A stretch of DNA of 64,000 nucleotides, taken from assembly GCF_017498485.1 (NCBI RefSeq), contig NZ_CP071795.1:62001-126000 (forward strand). Reading direction: 5' to 3'. This document shows, piece by piece, positions 9,545 to 20,248 of this stretch. Position numbers and translations under genes: made by a program. The DNA comes from Polaribacter batillariae. Lineage in GTDB: Bacteria; Bacteroidota; Bacteroidia; Flavobacteriales; Flavobacteriaceae. Numbering within the stretch: the first letter of the stretch is position 1; every line of letters starts with the position of its first letter. The notes under the pieces were generated by a model, which worked only from the letters and a program-made list of their open reading frames with translations, had not been told where the DNA came from and searched no databases.

Positions 9545-12004
9545 CTAAAATTCTCCTCCACCATCGTCTTCTCTTTCTCCAGAATTTCTGTTTTTTTGTT
9601 TTTTATTTTGATTGAATCTGTAGGTAAAGTTTAAGGAGATTTGACGCATTCTCCATTGAAAAGTTTGATTGGTAATATTCGTAGGATTTTCTCTACTTGG
9701 TGCAAATGCATTTGTAACATATTTTCTTGAGTTAAAAACATCACTTACATTTAAAACCAAAGTTCCTTTGTCTTTTAAAATGTCTTTACTAAATGCTAGG
9801 TTTGCAGATAAAATTCCTTTAGTATCGCTTTGTGCATCGCTTCTTGGCCCTCTGTAAAACAATCTCGTTTGCCACTCGATACTTGCTGGTAATGTTACTC
9901 TTGCATCGAAACGTGTAAACCAAGAGGTATTTGTAGCGTCGAAATTTTGATTTATTGTTGTGGTAATTCCTGTGCTTGGATTGGTTACATCGTAAGAATA
10001 ATCGCCATTGGTTTTAAATTGAAAAAAGTTAAAACTTCCTGAAAAACGTAATTTTCTAGACGGATTATAGTTTGCATTAAACTCGAAACCCATTCTGTCT
10101 TCTGAGGCTAAATTAATAGGTTGTCTTACCAAAACGTTGGTTTCTTTTCCGTCTATAATTCTAATTTCTTGTCTGTTTACTCGAACTATATCGTTTGTAG
10201 AACGTTGGTAGTAAATAGACGAATTTAAGGTTAATTTGCCCCATTTGTTTAAATAACCTAAGTCGAAAGAGTTGGTGTATGTAGGGTCTAAATCTACATT
10301 TCCTTTAAAAATTACGGTTCTACTGGCTCTGTTTTCGAACGGATTTAAAAAACGAGAACGAGGCCTTCTTAAACGTCTGCTATAGCCTAAAGTAAAACTT
10401 TGATCTTCTGTAATTTCGTATCCTAAATTTACGGTTGGAAAGAAATCTGTATATTTTTTTGTAAATTTTTCTTGAGAAGTTAAAAGGTTTACATTAATTT
10501 TTGTAAGCTCTGCACGAAGACCTAATAAATAAGAAAAACGATTAATTTTACTACCATATTGTGTATAAAATGCGTTTACATTTTGTGTAAATTCTAAATT
10601 ATTAGAAGGGTTAAACTCGTTTGCGCTTGTTAAGGTTACCAAATAATCTGAAGTTAAGGTTTCGAAATTACCTCTATATCCGGCTTCGAATTGAGCGTTT
10701 TCTCCAATGGGTAAAACGTAATCTGCTTGTAAGAGTTTATCAATAGAGGTTTCGTCTGTAGAATTGGTTTCTGGTCTTAGGTCTGTAATAATTGCAGATT
10801 CGTTTTCTTTATCTACACCATATTGATAGTCTAAAGTTAATTTATGTCCTTTATCGTTAAAATTGTTTACATAATTTAATGAAAACTGTAAACTTTGGTC
10901 TGTTTCGCCTTCGTCTTGAATACGTACAAAGTTAAATAAGCTATTTCCTGAAGGGTCAAAAGAACCAATTTGTGTAGTCGATAAATTTTGTCCCTTTGAA
11001 TCTCTTACAAAAACGGATCCTGTTAAAGAACTTTTTTTATTGATAAAATATTCTAAACCAACATTTCCGTTAAAACTTTTACTTGCTCTATCGAAATTTC
11101 TATTTTCTATTCTTGTACTGTCTATACTACCATTTGATAAATACGTAATATCTGAATTATATCTTCCAGGACCACGTCTATCTCTATACCCAAAATTAGT
11201 AAACAAATTTATTTTTTCTGTACGAAGGTTTAGGTTTACAGAGGTTTGATACAATCTAGGGTCTCCAACATTTACATTTACAGAACCGTTAAACCCTGTG
11301 GCTCTTCCTTTTCTAAGAATAATATTTAAGATTCCTGCAGTTCCTTCTGAATCGTATCTTGCAGATGGCGAAGTAATTACTTCTACACGTTCTATGGCAT
11401 CTGAAGGTAATTGACGCAACGCTTCTGCACCATTTAAACCTACCAAAGCAGATGGTTTTCCATCAATTAAAATTCGTACGTTCGAACTTCCACGTAAGCT
11501 TACAGTCCCTTCTGGATCTACATCTACAGAAGGTACGTTGTCTAAAACGTCAGAGGCTGTTCCGCCTTTTACAGTCATATCTTTACCTACGTTGTATATT
11601 TTTTTATCTAAACGAATATCTACAGTCGATTTTTCTGCAATTACTACAACTTCATCTAAATTTGCAGCATCTTCTTTTAGTTTTATAATTCCTAAATTTT
11701 TATTTGCATTTATTTCTTGTGAAGGAAATTTTATAGTTTTAAAAGAAATGAATTCTATACGAATCTCGTAAGTAGATTTTGGAGTTTCAATACTAAAAAA
11801 ACCTTTTTGGTCGGAAATACCACCTGTAACTTTTTGAGTTTTGCCGTCTTTTAAAATTACAGTGGCGTATTCTAAGGGTTGGTTGGTTGCAGCATCTACA
11901 ATTTTACCTGATATTTTAATGTTTTTTGATGTTTCTTTTTTTTGAGCAAATAAAAATGTTGCCCCAAAAAGGCAACATAGTAAAATAGTAATTTTTTTAG
12001 TCAA
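9545..12004 (-). CDS. TonB-dependent receptor-type outer membrane beta-barrel protein
   Basis: The 819-residue protein has a signal peptide (MTKKITILLCCLFGATFLFAQ), a carboxypeptidase-regulatory-like domain (about residues 30-110, ISGKIVDAATNQPLEYATV), a plug domain (about 125-235, KGGTASDVLDNVPSVDVDPEG...RILIDGKPS) and a long C-terminal barrel resembling the Bacteroidota outer membrane beta-barrel family. It should import or sense an unknown ligand. No SusD-like partner or visible metal or siderophore genes lie nearby, so the substrate cannot be told. It ends with a polar acidic tail (NSGEREDDGGGEF). Confidence 0.88.
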   Translation of the reverse strand: MTKKITILLCCLFGATFLFAQKKETSKNIKISGKIVDAATNQPLEYATVILKDGKTQKVTGGISDQKGFFSIETPKSTYEIRIEFISFKTIKFPSQEINANKNLGIIKLKEDAANLDEVVVIAEKSTVDIRLDKKIYNVGKDMTVKGGTASDVLDNVPSVDVDPEGTVSLRGSSNVRILIDGKPSALVGLNGAEALRQLPSDAIERVEVITSPSARYDSEGTAGILNIILRKGRATGFNGSVNVNVGDPRLYQTSVNLNLRTEKINLFTNFGYRDRRGPGRYNSDITYLSNGSIDSTRIENRNFDRASKSFNGNVGLEYFINKKSSLTGSVFVRDSKGQNLSTTQIGSFDPSGNSLFNFVRIQDEGETDQSLQFSLNYVNNFNDKGHKLTLDYQYGVDKENESAIITDLRPETNSTDETSIDKLLQADYVLPIGENAQFEAGYRGNFETLTSDYLVTLTSANEFNPSNNLEFTQNVNAFYTQYGSKINRFSYLLGLRAELTKINVNLLTSQEKFTKKYTDFFPTVNLGYEITEDQSFTLGYSRRLRRPRSRFLNPFENRASRTVIFKGNVDLDPTYTNSFDLGYLNKWGKLTLNSSIYYQRSTNDIVRVNRQEIRIIDGKETNVLVRQPINLASEDRMGFEFNANYNPSRKLRFSGSFNFFQFKTNGDYSYDVTNPSTGITTTINQNFDATNTSWFTRFDARVTLPASIEWQTRLFYRGPRSDAQSDTKGILSANLAFSKDILKDKGTLVLNVSDVFNSRKYVTNAFAPSRENPTNITNQTFQWRMRQISLNFTYRFNQNKKQKNRNSGEREDDGGGEF

Positions 12005-12143
12005 AACTTGTCGATTTTCTTGTTAAGACAGTAAAACTGCGATTAAGTTTAATCTCTTTTTGTTAAAAAAAAGTTAAAGAAACTGATTAAAAAGGTTCTA
12101 AATTAAAAGCCCTTTTTCGAATCAACTACAAGTAAGCTAATTT

Positions 12144-12485
12144 TTAAATTATGGAAGAAATATTTTCTGGAGGTCTGCCAACAACCGCCTTTTTATGATT
12201 AATTACAATGGGTCTTTCAATTAATTTTGGATTTTCGACCATGGCTTTTATAATTTCTGAGTCTGATAATTCTTTGCCTTTATAATTTTCTTTCCAAATT
12301 TTCTCGTTTTTACGAACCAATTCAATAGGAGAGATGCCCAACATTTTTATAATTTCAGATAATTCTTTTTCTGATGGAACAGCATCTAAATATTTTACAA
12401 TTTCGAATTCTTTGCCCGATTTTTCTAAAATCTCTACACCTTGTCTCGATTTAGAACAACGTGGATTGTGGTATATTTTTATCAT
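12144..12485 (-). CDS. ArsC/Spx-family arsenate reductase-like protein
   Basis: This 113-residue thioredoxin-fold protein begins MIKIYHNPRCSKSRQG, with the ArsC catalytic Cys at residue 10. The ERPIVINHKKAVVGRPPE segment matches the ArsC active-site arginine region. In glutaredoxin-dependent enzymes this reduces arsenate to arsenite. There are no other ars genes here, so a housekeeping or redox role is also possible. It sits 2 nt behind the phosphoethanolamine transferase gene in an apparent operon with prfB. Confidence 0.85.
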   Translation of the reverse strand: MIKIYHNPRCSKSRQGVEILEKSGKEFEIVKYLDAVPSEKELSEIIKMLGISPIELVRKNEKIWKENYKGKELSDSEIIKAMVENPKLIERPIVINHKKAVVGRPPENISSII

Positions 12486-12487
12486 TT

Positions 12488-14176
12488 TTAATCTATTTTT
12501 AATACAGTTTTATTTACAGTGTAAAACGTTCTTTTTTGTAAAGTGTCAAATTTTTTATGGGCGAAACTTTTTTGGTTTTCGAAATTTGGATATGAAATAT
12601 GAGACATATCTAAAATGGTTTGAAATGTGTTTACAGAAGCTATTTTACGATTGATATTATTGCTTAAATTTTTTCTTTTTTCTGAATACAATTTATTGTA
12701 TTTACTTGAAGTCCAGATAAATAGTGGAATTTCTATTTCGTATTTACTTGGCGTTTCAAAACCATGAAGAATTTTATTAGCATCTGTATCAAACAAATTT
12801 TCTCCATGGTCAGAAATGTAGTACATATAAGAAACTGCGTTTTTTTCTTTTAATTTTTTAATAATTTTACTCAAAACAAAATCGGTGTATAAAATTGAAT
12901 TGTCGTAACTATTTACAATTTCTTTTTTATTAGAAATGCTATTTGTTGTTTCTATAGATAGGCCTTTTTGTAGAGTTGGTTTAAAAATATGAAACTTTTT
13001 TGGATAGCGATAATTATACCTAAAATGGCTTCCGATTGTATGTAAGATAATCAACTTTTTTGGATGCGAATCACTTAGCACTTCTTCTAAAACTGGAATT
13101 AATTTTTCATCGAAATTGGCAGCATCTAAAGAAGTGGAAATATTTTTGTAAGAATCTGCCAAAGAACTATATAATATAAATGGACTTCCTGTTCCATAAG
13201 GCTGGTTGCTTAGCCAATAAGTTTTAAAGCCAACCTCTTTAAAAGCATTGATAATTGCGGGTTCTTTAAATTTTAAAGAAGCGTTTTTAGGAGTTGCTCG
13301 CGTTAAAATAAAAGGGATGCTTAGAGAGGTTAAATTTGCGTTTGTGTGTACATTATTAAAGGCTAATAGGTTTCTAATACTGTCTAAATTCGGCGAAGTT
13401 TCTCTGTTGTAATTATAAATATGAAAATTGTTTTTTCTGGCAGTTTCCCCCAAAACCAAAACATATATTTCTTGTTCTTGTAGCGAATCTTTTTTTATGG
13501 CGTTAAAAGAGAAATTTGTAATGGCTTTTACATAGGCCTTTTGGGCTTTAAATCCTTTTTTAACTTCTAAGCTTTTTAAGAAAATTCCGACAGGAAAATT
13601 CTTTTTTAATTGTACTTCTAATGCATAATTGGCAGCTCCAATAATTTCTGTTTTTTTATCATTTAATTGAAAGGCTAATTTAAAATTTCTAATTTCTAGT
13701 GTAATAAATGTAAATAGAAAAATAAAGAGTAAACTCCATTTTTGCTTTTTACTCAACTTAAAATCGCTTTTTATTTTTCTAGAAATAAATAATATTCCCA
13801 TAAAAACAAAGATGGCTACTAAAATTAAAAGCGAATTAGAAATTAATAGCTCTTTAGTTTCATTATAATTGGTTTGAAATATGGTTGCAATTACTTCTTC
13901 AGAAGAAGGTGTCTTAAAAATATAAATATGGTAACTTTCAAAAATTACTAATGGAAATAAAAGCAACACGAAATAGCTGTAATATTTGGGTTTTAAAAAA
14001 ACAAGTGGAATGCTTATAATAGAAAAGCTAATGAGTAAAAAAACACACTTTTTTATAAAACTACCAGAAACAGAATCTTCTCCAATTAAAATTAGTAAAA
14101 TACTGGGAAGCATTAGTATTAAAAAGAGGATCCCTACAAATACATAAGGTTTTGTATTACGATTCTTTTTGTCCAT
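12488..14176 (-). CDS. Phosphoethanolamine transferase (EptA-like, sulfatase fold)
   Basis: The 562-residue protein has about five N-terminal membrane helices (residues 10-150) and a C-terminal sulfatase/alkaline phosphatase-fold domain. The catalytic Thr region [21 protein letters not shown] is present, as are the zinc-binding stretch YISDHGENL and a following histidine ([16 protein letters not shown]). Family members move phosphoethanolamine from phosphatidylethanolamine to lipid A or other surface glycans, raising cationic peptide resistance. Here the acceptor is unknown. Its start overlaps the 3' end of prfB by 20 nt. Confidence 0.87.
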   Translation of the reverse strand: MDKKNRNTKPYVFVGILFLILMLPSILLILIGEDSVSGSFIKKCVFLLISFSIISIPLVFLKPKYYSYFVLLLFPLVIFESYHIYIFKTPSSEEVIATIFQTNYNETKELLISNSLLILVAIFVFMGILFISRKIKSDFKLSKKQKWSLLFIFLFTFITLEIRNFKLAFQLNDKKTEIIGAANYALEVQLKKNFPVGIFLKSLEVKKGFKAQKAYVKAITNFSFNAIKKDSLQEQEIYVLVLGETARKNNFHIYNYNRETSPNLDSIRNLLAFNNVHTNANLTSLSIPFILTRATPKNASLKFKEPAIINAFKEVGFKTYWLSNQPYGTGSPFILYSSLADSYKNISTSLDAANFDEKLIPVLEEVLSDSHPKKLIILHTIGSHFRYNYRYPKKFHIFKPTLQKGLSIETTNSISNKKEIVNSYDNSILYTDFVLSKIIKKLKEKNAVSYMYYISDHGENLFDTDANKILHGFETPSKYEIEIPLFIWTSSKYNKLYSEKRKNLSNNINRKIASVNTFQTILDMSHISYPNFENQKSFAHKKFDTLQKRTFYTVNKTVLKID

Positions 14177-15251
14177 TTAGCATTAAATAAGATTTTAAAA
14201 ACGGGTTAATATCTCCATTCATCACATTATCTACATTTCCAGTTTCATAACCTGTTCTTACATCTTTAACCAATTTATAAGGATGCATTACATAGTTTCG
14301 AATCTGGCTTCCCCATTCGTTTTTTAGCTTATTGGCTTCAATATCGTCTCTTGCAGCTTGTTGTTTTTGCAGTTCTATTTCGTATAATTGAGATTTTAGC
14401 ATTTTTAGTGCAGTTGCTCTATTGTCGTGCTGCGAACGAGAACTCGAACAAGAAATCTGAATTCCTGTAGGCTTGTGTGTCAGTTGAACCTTGGTTTCTA
14501 CCTTATTTACATTTTGGCCTCCAGCACCACTAGAACGTGCAGTAACAATTTCGATGTCTGCAGGATTTATTTCAATTTCTATAGAATCATCAGCCACAGG
14601 AAAAACATAAACCGAACCAAAAGTAGTATGTCTTTTTGCATTCGAATCGAAAGGCGAAATTCTTACCAAACGATGCACCCCATTTTCTCCCTTTAGCCAA
14701 CCAAAAGCATAATCGCCATTAATTTCTATGGTAATTGTTTTAATACCGACAACGTCTCCTGCTTGATAATTTAATGTTTTTAACTTAAAACCTTGCTTTT
14801 CTGCCCACATTGTGTACATTCTCGACAGCATTTCTACCCAATCGCAACTTTCTGTACCTCCAGCACCTGCAGTAATTTGTATGGTTGCAGAAAGCGAATC
14901 TCCTTCTTCGGAAAGCATGTTTCTAAATTCAATATCTTCTAAAAAGGTACTTACTTTTTCGAACTGTGTTGTGATTTCGTTTTCTTCAACTTCGCCTTCT
15001 TTGTAAAACTCATACAAAACATTTATATCTTCATTTAAAGTAACAGCTTTGTTGTAGTCTTCGACCCATTTTTTCTTAAAACGCAGTTCTTTCATCAAAA
15101 TTTCTGCGGCTTTAGGGTCGTTCCAAAAATCGGGATTTGCCGTTTTTTCTTCCTCGTTGGCAATTTCAATGAGTTTTTTATCAATCTCTAAATACGATCT
15201 TAATTTGTCGATTCTTTCAGCAATATTTTTAAGTTGGTCTTGTGTAATCAT
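14157..15251 (-). CDS. prfB: Peptide chain release factor 2
   Basis: RF2 reads UGA and UAA stop codons and triggers peptide release. The 364-residue protein has the GGQ catalytic motif ([11 protein letters not shown], near residue 245) and the SPF recognition tripeptide in [10 protein letters not shown]. The frame is continuous through the [10 protein letters not shown] region, where many bacteria carry an in-frame UGA and a programmed +1 frameshift. Here that site reads TTA GAG, so no frameshift is needed. The gene heads an apparent operon with the EptA-like and ArsC-like genes. Confidence 0.97.
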   Translation of the reverse strand: MITQDQLKNIAERIDKLRSYLEIDKKLIEIANEEEKTANPDFWNDPKAAEILMKELRFKKKWVEDYNKAVTLNEDINVLYEFYKEGEVEENEITTQFEKVSTFLEDIEFRNMLSEEGDSLSATIQITAGAGGTESCDWVEMLSRMYTMWAEKQGFKLKTLNYQAGDVVGIKTITIEINGDYAFGWLKGENGVHRLVRISPFDSNAKRHTTFGSVYVFPVADDSIEIEINPADIEIVTARSSGAGGQNVNKVETKVQLTHKPTGIQISCSSSRSQHDNRATALKMLKSQLYEIELQKQQAARDDIEANKLKNEWGSQIRNYVMHPYKLVKDVRTGYETGNVDNVMNGDINPFLKSYLMLNGQKES

Positions 15252-15300
15252 AATTTATGATAATAATTTGCGCAAAACAAACCTTTATAAAAAGGATAAT

Positions 15301-15377
15301 TGTTATTTTGAGCGAAATAAAATGTAGTCGAAAAATCTCTTTTCTGTTTTAGATTTTTCCACAAGGTCGAAATAACA
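15301..15377. repeat. Inverted repeat element of the GTCATTTCGA family
   Basis: TGTTATTTTGA at the left and TCGAAATAACA at the right form near-perfect inverted ends, and internal AAAAATCT and AGATTTTT can also pair. It lies upstream of prfB and of the divergent protease gene. Confidence 0.75.
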
Positions 15378-15481
15378 TTGTTTATTAACTTTATCTAATC
15401 ACACAAAAATAAATGAATTTTTACGATTTCTTCTTTTAAAAACTAATAGTTATTTATAGATTTATACAAAATAACACAATT

Positions 15482-17902
15482 ATGAAAAAATTACTCTTGC
15501 TACTTTGTTTTATTTCTTTTTCATGGAATGGTTTTTCTCAGTTTTTTATAGAAAAATCGGGTAATAAACTCCAAAAAGGAATGACCAAATTCGAAGGTTA
15601 TTTTACTTTTTATTATGATGAAAATGAAGATAAAATTTTCTTACAAGTTGCTAAATTAAATAGCCATTTTTTATACGTACACTCGCTTTCGGAAGGAATT
15701 GGTTCAAATGATATTGGTTTAGATCGGGGACAGTTAGGAGGTGGAGTAGTGGTCTATTTTAAAAAAGCGGGTAATAAATTAATGTTAATGCAGCCAAATT
15801 TAAATTTCCGAGCCATTACCAATAATAAAGAGGAAAAACAATCTGTAAAAGAAGCATTTGCAAAATCGGTTTTGCATGGTTTTGTGATTAAAGAAGAAAA
15901 AAACGGAATCTATTTAGTAGATGCAACCTCTTTTTTTATGCGAGATGCACATGGTGTTTCTACAACTTTGGCAAGAAATAACCAAGGAAATTATAGTTTA
16001 GATAAAAGTAAATCTGCATTTAATTTAGCGAGAACAAAGGCATTTCCAAAGAATATCGAGTTCGATGTAATGTTAACATTTAAAGGTTCGCCAAAAGGAT
16101 ACAATATTAGAAGTGTAACGCCAAATGCGAGTTTGGTTACTGTACATCAGCACCATTCTTTTGTAGAATTGCCAGATAATAAGTATAAACCAAGAATTTT
16201 CGACCCACGTTCTGGAAGTTTTCCAATGTTGTATTTAGATTATGCAACCCCTGTAAATCTACCTATTAAAAAACGATTTATTTACAGACATCGTTTAGAA
16301 AAAAAGAATCCGAATGCCACCATTTCTGAAGCAAAAGAACCAATTATTTACTATTTAGATAGAGGAACTCCAGAACCAGTTCGTTCTGCTTTATTGGACG
16401 GAGGAAGTTGGTGGAACCAAGCTTTCGAAACAATTGGCTACAAAAATGCTTTTCAAATAAAAATGTTACCAAAAGGTGTAGATCCACTAGATGTTCGTTA
16501 CAATGTAGTACAATGGGTGCACAGATCTACTAGAGGTTGGAGCTATGGAGGAAGTATTTCTGACCCAAGAACTGGAGAAATTATAAAAGGTCATGTAAGT
16601 TTAGGAAGTTTACGAATTCGTCAAGATTTTTTAATAGCACAAGCGTTGCAAGCACCTTATAAAAATAATACAGTAGATGATGATTTTGCTTTACAAATGG
16701 CAATTGCAAGAATTAGACAGTTGTCGGCACATGAAATTGGGCATACGTTAGGTTTTGCACATAATTTTTCTGCGAGTACAAATGGTAGAGCTTCAGTGAT
16801 GGATTATCCACATCCTAAATTTAGTTTAAATAACGGTAAAATTGATTTTTCTAATGCCTATGACACAAAAATTGGAGCTTGGGATAAAGTAACAGTTGCC
16901 TACTCATATCAAGATTTTCCTGATAATGTAAATGAAGAAATGGAACTTCGCAAAATTTTAGAAAAAGCCACAGAAAACGGATTAAAATACCTATCGGATC
17001 AAGACGCGAGAAGTCAAGGAAGCGCAAGTGCCTCTGCACATTTGTGGGATAATGGAGGCAATATTTACGACGAATTGTACAATGTTTTAAAGATTAGAAA
17101 AACAGCGATTACTAATTTTTCTGCAGATAATATTAAAACAAACGAACCATATTCCGTGTTAGAAGATGTATTTGTACCGCTTTATTTTTTCCATCGATTT
17201 CAAACAGAAGCAACTGTAAAGCTCATTGGAGGCTTGCATTATTCGTATGCAGTAAAAGGCGATAATCAAACCATTGTAAAACAAGTTTCTGGAACTACAG
17301 AAAGAATTGCCTTACAAGCCGTTTTACAAACTATTAATGTTGATGAAATTGCGATTCCAAAAGAAAAATTGGCATTATTTCCACCAAGAGCAATGGGTTA
17401 TGGAAGAAGTAGAGAATCTTTTAATAGCAAATTAGGCGTTGCTTTCGATGCATTTTCGGCAGTAGAAACAGCTACTGAAATGACGTTGGAGTTATTATTA
17501 AATCCTCAAAGAGCATCAAGATTGGTGGCTCATAAAAGTTTGAATAAAAATCAGTTGGGTTTAGAAGAATTAATTGACGAATTGGTAAATAAAACCCTCA
17601 AAAAATCATACAAAGATGCTTACTATCAAGAATTACAAAATGTCGTTAATGTAAAGGTTTTAGAACAATTATTTGCTTTGGCAGCGAATAAAAATCAATA
17701 TGCACAAGTAAATGCGATTGTACATTTTAAAATTGATGAAATAAAATCGATATTAAAAAGTAGAAATTCTAAAGGAATACAGAATATGTATCACAAAGCA
17801 ATGATTAAAATAATTGAAGCTTTTCAGAAAAACCCAGCTTCATTTAAGAAAAACGATGCACCAAAAATTCCTGATGGTTCACCAATAGGAAGTAGATGGT
17901 AG
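15482..17902 (+). CDS. Secreted zinc metalloprotease (DUF5117/DUF4953-like)
   Basis: The 806-residue protein has a clear signal peptide (MKKLLLLLCFISFSWNGFSQ) and the extended metzincin zinc motif HEIGHTLGFAHN at about residues 417-428, with a downstream Met (SVMDYPHP) as a likely Met-turn. The overall layout fits the zinc-dependent metalloprotease family with DUF5117 and DUF5118-type regions, which is common in Bacteroidota. It is exported through Sec, and no T9SS sorting domain is visible at the C-terminus (DGSPIGSRW). The substrate is unknown. Confidence 0.87.
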   Translation: MKKLLLLLCFISFSWNGFSQFFIEKSGNKLQKGMTKFEGYFTFYYDENEDKIFLQVAKLNSHFLYVHSLSEGIGSNDIGLDRGQLGGGVVVYFKKAGNKLMLMQPNLNFRAITNNKEEKQSVKEAFAKSVLHGFVIKEEKNGIYLVDATSFFMRDAHGVSTTLARNNQGNYSLDKSKSAFNLARTKAFPKNIEFDVMLTFKGSPKGYNIRSVTPNASLVTVHQHHSFVELPDNKYKPRIFDPRSGSFPMLYLDYATPVNLPIKKRFIYRHRLEKKNPNATISEAKEPIIYYLDRGTPEPVRSALLDGGSWWNQAFETIGYKNAFQIKMLPKGVDPLDVRYNVVQWVHRSTRGWSYGGSISDPRTGEIIKGHVSLGSLRIRQDFLIAQALQAPYKNNTVDDDFALQMAIARIRQLSAHEIGHTLGFAHNFSASTNGRASVMDYPHPKFSLNNGKIDFSNAYDTKIGAWDKVTVAYSYQDFPDNVNEEMELRKILEKATENGLKYLSDQDARSQGSASASAHLWDNGGNIYDELYNVLKIRKTAITNFSADNIKTNEPYSVLEDVFVPLYFFHRFQTEATVKLIGGLHYSYAVKGDNQTIVKQVSGTTERIALQAVLQTINVDEIAIPKEKLALFPPRAMGYGRSRESFNSKLGVAFDAFSAVETATEMTLELLLNPQRASRLVAHKSLNKNQLGLEELIDELVNKTLKKSYKDAYYQELQNVVNVKVLEQLFALAANKNQYAQVNAIVHFKIDEIKSILKSRNSKGIQNMYHKAMIKIIEAFQKNPASFKKNDAPKIPDGSPIGSRW

Positions 17903-17972
17903 CCAACATACCGTTTGCAGTCACATAGGTAATCCATGTTATTTCGAGTGAATTTGTGAAGTAAGAACAAAT

Positions 17973-18018
17973 TTGTATCGAGAAGTATTTTTATTGTTTT
18001 ACAAAATTCTCGATACAA
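17973..18018. repeat. Perfect 12-bp inverted repeat upstream of the threonine aldolase gene
   Basis: TTGTATCGAGAA (17973-17984) pairs perfectly with TTCTCGATACAA (18007-18018), with a 22-nt loop. An outer TTTCGAGTG/CACTCGAA pair (about 17943 and 18048) suggests a nested element. It could act as a terminator for the protease gene, but no long T run follows. Confidence 0.7.
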
Positions 18019-18082
18019 TTTTTTATTTTCACGCTGTTGCACTAAAAAATCACTCGAACTGATCACTAAAAATAAAAAACTA

Positions 18083-19102
18083 ATGATAATAGACCTAATT
18101 TCCGATACAGTAACCAAACCAACCAAAGGAATGTTAGAAGCAATGATGACAGCAAAAGTTGGTGACGACGTTTTTAAAATGGATCCAACAACAAACGAGT
18201 TACAGAAAAAAGTAGCAAAAATGTTTGGTATGGAAGATGCGTTGTTTTTTCCATCGGGAACCATGGCAAATCAAACAGCTATAAAACTACACACACAACC
18301 TGGAGATAAATTAATTTGCGATAAATACGCACACGTTTATAATTACGAAGGTGGGGGAGCAGCTTTTAATTCTGGAGTAACCTGTAAATTAATAGACGGA
18401 AAAAGAGGAATGTTTACTGCCACACAATTGCAAGAAGCTGTTTCTGGTAGAAACGATATTCATGTTCCGTTTTCGAGCTTGGTTTGTATCGAAAACACTA
18501 CGAATAAAGGAGGAGGAGCTTGTTGGGATTTTGCTGAATTAAAAAAAATACAGAAAATTTCTAAAGAAAACAATTTGGCTTTTCATTTAGATGGGGCACG
18601 TTTATTTAATGCGCTAGTTGCAAAAAACGAAACACCCAAACAATATGGCGCCTTATTTGACACGATTTCTATCTGTTTGTCTAAAGGCTTAGGGGCTCCA
18701 ATAGGTTCCATTTTAATAGGAAGTAAACAGCACATTGCAAAAGCACTAAGAATTCGAAAATTGTTAGGAGGAGCTATGAGACAGGTAGGTTTTTTAGCAG
18801 CAGCAGCAATGTATGCATTGGATAATCATGTAGAAAGGTTGGCAGAAGATCATAAAAAAGCGCAAGAAATAGGAGCTGTTTTAAAATCGGTTTCTTATGT
18901 AACAAAAGTAGAAACTATAGAAACAAATATTATTATTTTTTATGTTGATGAAAAAATAGGAGCAGACAATTTTATCAATAAAATGAAAGAAAAAAACATT
19001 CTATTAACACCAATGGGAGAAGGAAAAATTAGAATTGTTACACATTTAGATTACACAAACGAAATGCACGAAATTCTGTTGAAAGAATTGAAAAATTACT
19101 AG
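18083..19102 (+). CDS. Low-specificity L-threonine aldolase
   Basis: This PLP enzyme cleaves L-threonine or allo-threonine to glycine and acetaldehyde. The 339-residue protein starts MIIDLISDTVTKPTKGML, typical of the family, and carries the PLP-lysine motif SICLSKGLGAPIGS near residue 200 and the aspartate of FHLDGARLFNA. The 3' end overlaps the convergent barrel protein gene by 4 nt. A reverse-strand frame over its start is a shadow. Confidence 0.93.
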   Translation: MIIDLISDTVTKPTKGMLEAMMTAKVGDDVFKMDPTTNELQKKVAKMFGMEDALFFPSGTMANQTAIKLHTQPGDKLICDKYAHVYNYEGGGAAFNSGVTCKLIDGKRGMFTATQLQEAVSGRNDIHVPFSSLVCIENTTNKGGGACWDFAELKKIQKISKENNLAFHLDGARLFNALVAKNETPKQYGALFDTISICLSKGLGAPIGSILIGSKQHIAKALRIRKLLGGAMRQVGFLAAAAMYALDNHVERLAEDHKKAQEIGAVLKSVSYVTKVETIETNIIIFYVDEKIGADNFINKMKEKNILLTPMGEGKIRIVTHLDYTNEMHEILLKELKNY

Positions 19103-19587
19103 AAATAAAAACGAACAACTGGCGAAAAAGGCGAAGCAAAAACACTTTTGTTTTTGTCGTACAAAACATCGTATCGTATTCCTACAGCAAAACTACCTTG
19201 GTTGTAAGCAACCCCTAAATGTAGTGCTGGAAAATTGGTTTTTACAGAATTATTACTGCTAAAATTGGTTTGTTTTGCAAAATAATAATCTAAATCTGTA
19301 GAAAACTGTATGCCAAAATTTGTCTGATATAAAGAAATAATACTTGCACCATACACATTTGTTGTAAAATCGTTAATCTTTGAATACAAGTAGTTTACCC
19401 CAGTTCCTAAAGAAAAACCATTATTAAAATTGTAAATAGCACTTGGAGCAATACCAACTGTGGTTTGGTTGTTACCAAAGCCAACTGTAAACCCACCTCC
19501 ATATTGTACATTGTCCCAAAAATCGGTTTTTTGTGAAAAACACGTTAACGATAAACAAACGCATAAAATAAATAAAACCTTCTTCAT
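19099..19587 (-). CDS. Small outer membrane beta-barrel-like protein
   Basis: The 162-residue protein has a signal peptide (MKKVLFILCVCLSLTCFS) and alternating Gly/aromatic strands (GGGFTVGFGNNQTTVGIAPSAIYNF) that end in a terminal aromatic residue (FSPVVRFYF), as expected of an outer membrane barrel. Flavobacterial homologues are, to my memory, sometimes labelled alpha-ketoglutarate decarboxylase. Nothing in the sequence supports that. It is the last gene of the minus-strand run that starts with the ECF sigma factor. Confidence 0.75.
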   Translation of the reverse strand: MKKVLFILCVCLSLTCFSQKTDFWDNVQYGGGFTVGFGNNQTTVGIAPSAIYNFNNGFSLGTGVNYLYSKINDFTTNVYGASIISLYQTNFGIQFSTDLDYYFAKQTNFSSNNSVKTNFPALHLGVAYNQGSFAVGIRYDVLYDKNKSVFASPFSPVVRFYF

Positions 19588-19601
19588 AATTAATACAGTT
19601 T

Positions 19602-20246
19602 TTAATTTTCGCTGTCTAATTTAGCCAATTCTTTATAATTTCTTTTCAATTTTTTTAACAATATACCATAAATTAACTTGTAGAACAACCACAACAATAC
19701 CATAAAAATTAAAAGTGCAATAATTTGACTAATAATAGTAACAGTAATTACTTGACTAACATTAACTGGCAAATCTTCAGGATTTACAACCTCCATTAAC
19801 TTTTCTGAATTGCTAAACATAACAGAATTAATAACCAAACTAGAGAGAAAAACAATTGCCAGATTATAGTAAACATAATACTTAATCGTTTTTCTAACCT
19901 TAAAAATTTTATTTATTAATTTCTTAGTATTTTCAATCGCAGATATTTTTTTATAATTCATATAAAAAAAATACAGAAAAATAATAATTACAATATAATG
20001 AAGAATCATAAAAAATTTTACCTGATTTTCTAAATTAAAATCTTCGTAAATTTTATAAATACTGTCTGGAATTAATAAATTAATACCTACCCAAAAAGCG
20101 AGCTCTAAAAGCCCTATAATAAAAATCCATTTTACAATAGAAGACGATTTAGAATGCGCCATATTGTAAATTTGCTGCTTTGTAAGCGTGTTCGAATCAA
20201 TTGGTTGATTGTTCCAAGCTTTTTTATAATTTTCTAATAAATCCAT
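19602..20246 (-). CDS. Four-span membrane protein co-transcribed with an ECF sigma factor
   Basis: The 214-residue protein opens with a polar segment (MDLLENYKKAWNNQPIDSNTLTKQQIYNM) and has about four hydrophobic helices (near residues 37-55, 77-97, 124-143 and 165-195). It begins 2 nt after the sigma factor stop codon. The position and the cytoplasmic N-terminus with membrane spans fit an anti-sigma-like regulator, but no classic anti-sigma or zinc HxxxCxxC motif is visible, so this is an inference from context. Confidence 0.75.
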   Translation of the reverse strand: MDLLENYKKAWNNQPIDSNTLTKQQIYNMAHSKSSSIVKWIFIIGLLELAFWVGINLLIPDSIYKIYEDFNLENQVKFFMILHYIVIIIFLYFFYMNYKKISAIENTKKLINKIFKVRKTIKYYVYYNLAIVFLSSLVINSVMFSNSEKLMEVVNPEDLPVNVSQVITVTIISQIIALLIFMVLLWLFYKLIYGILLKKLKRNYKELAKLDSEN

Positions 20247-20248
20247 AA

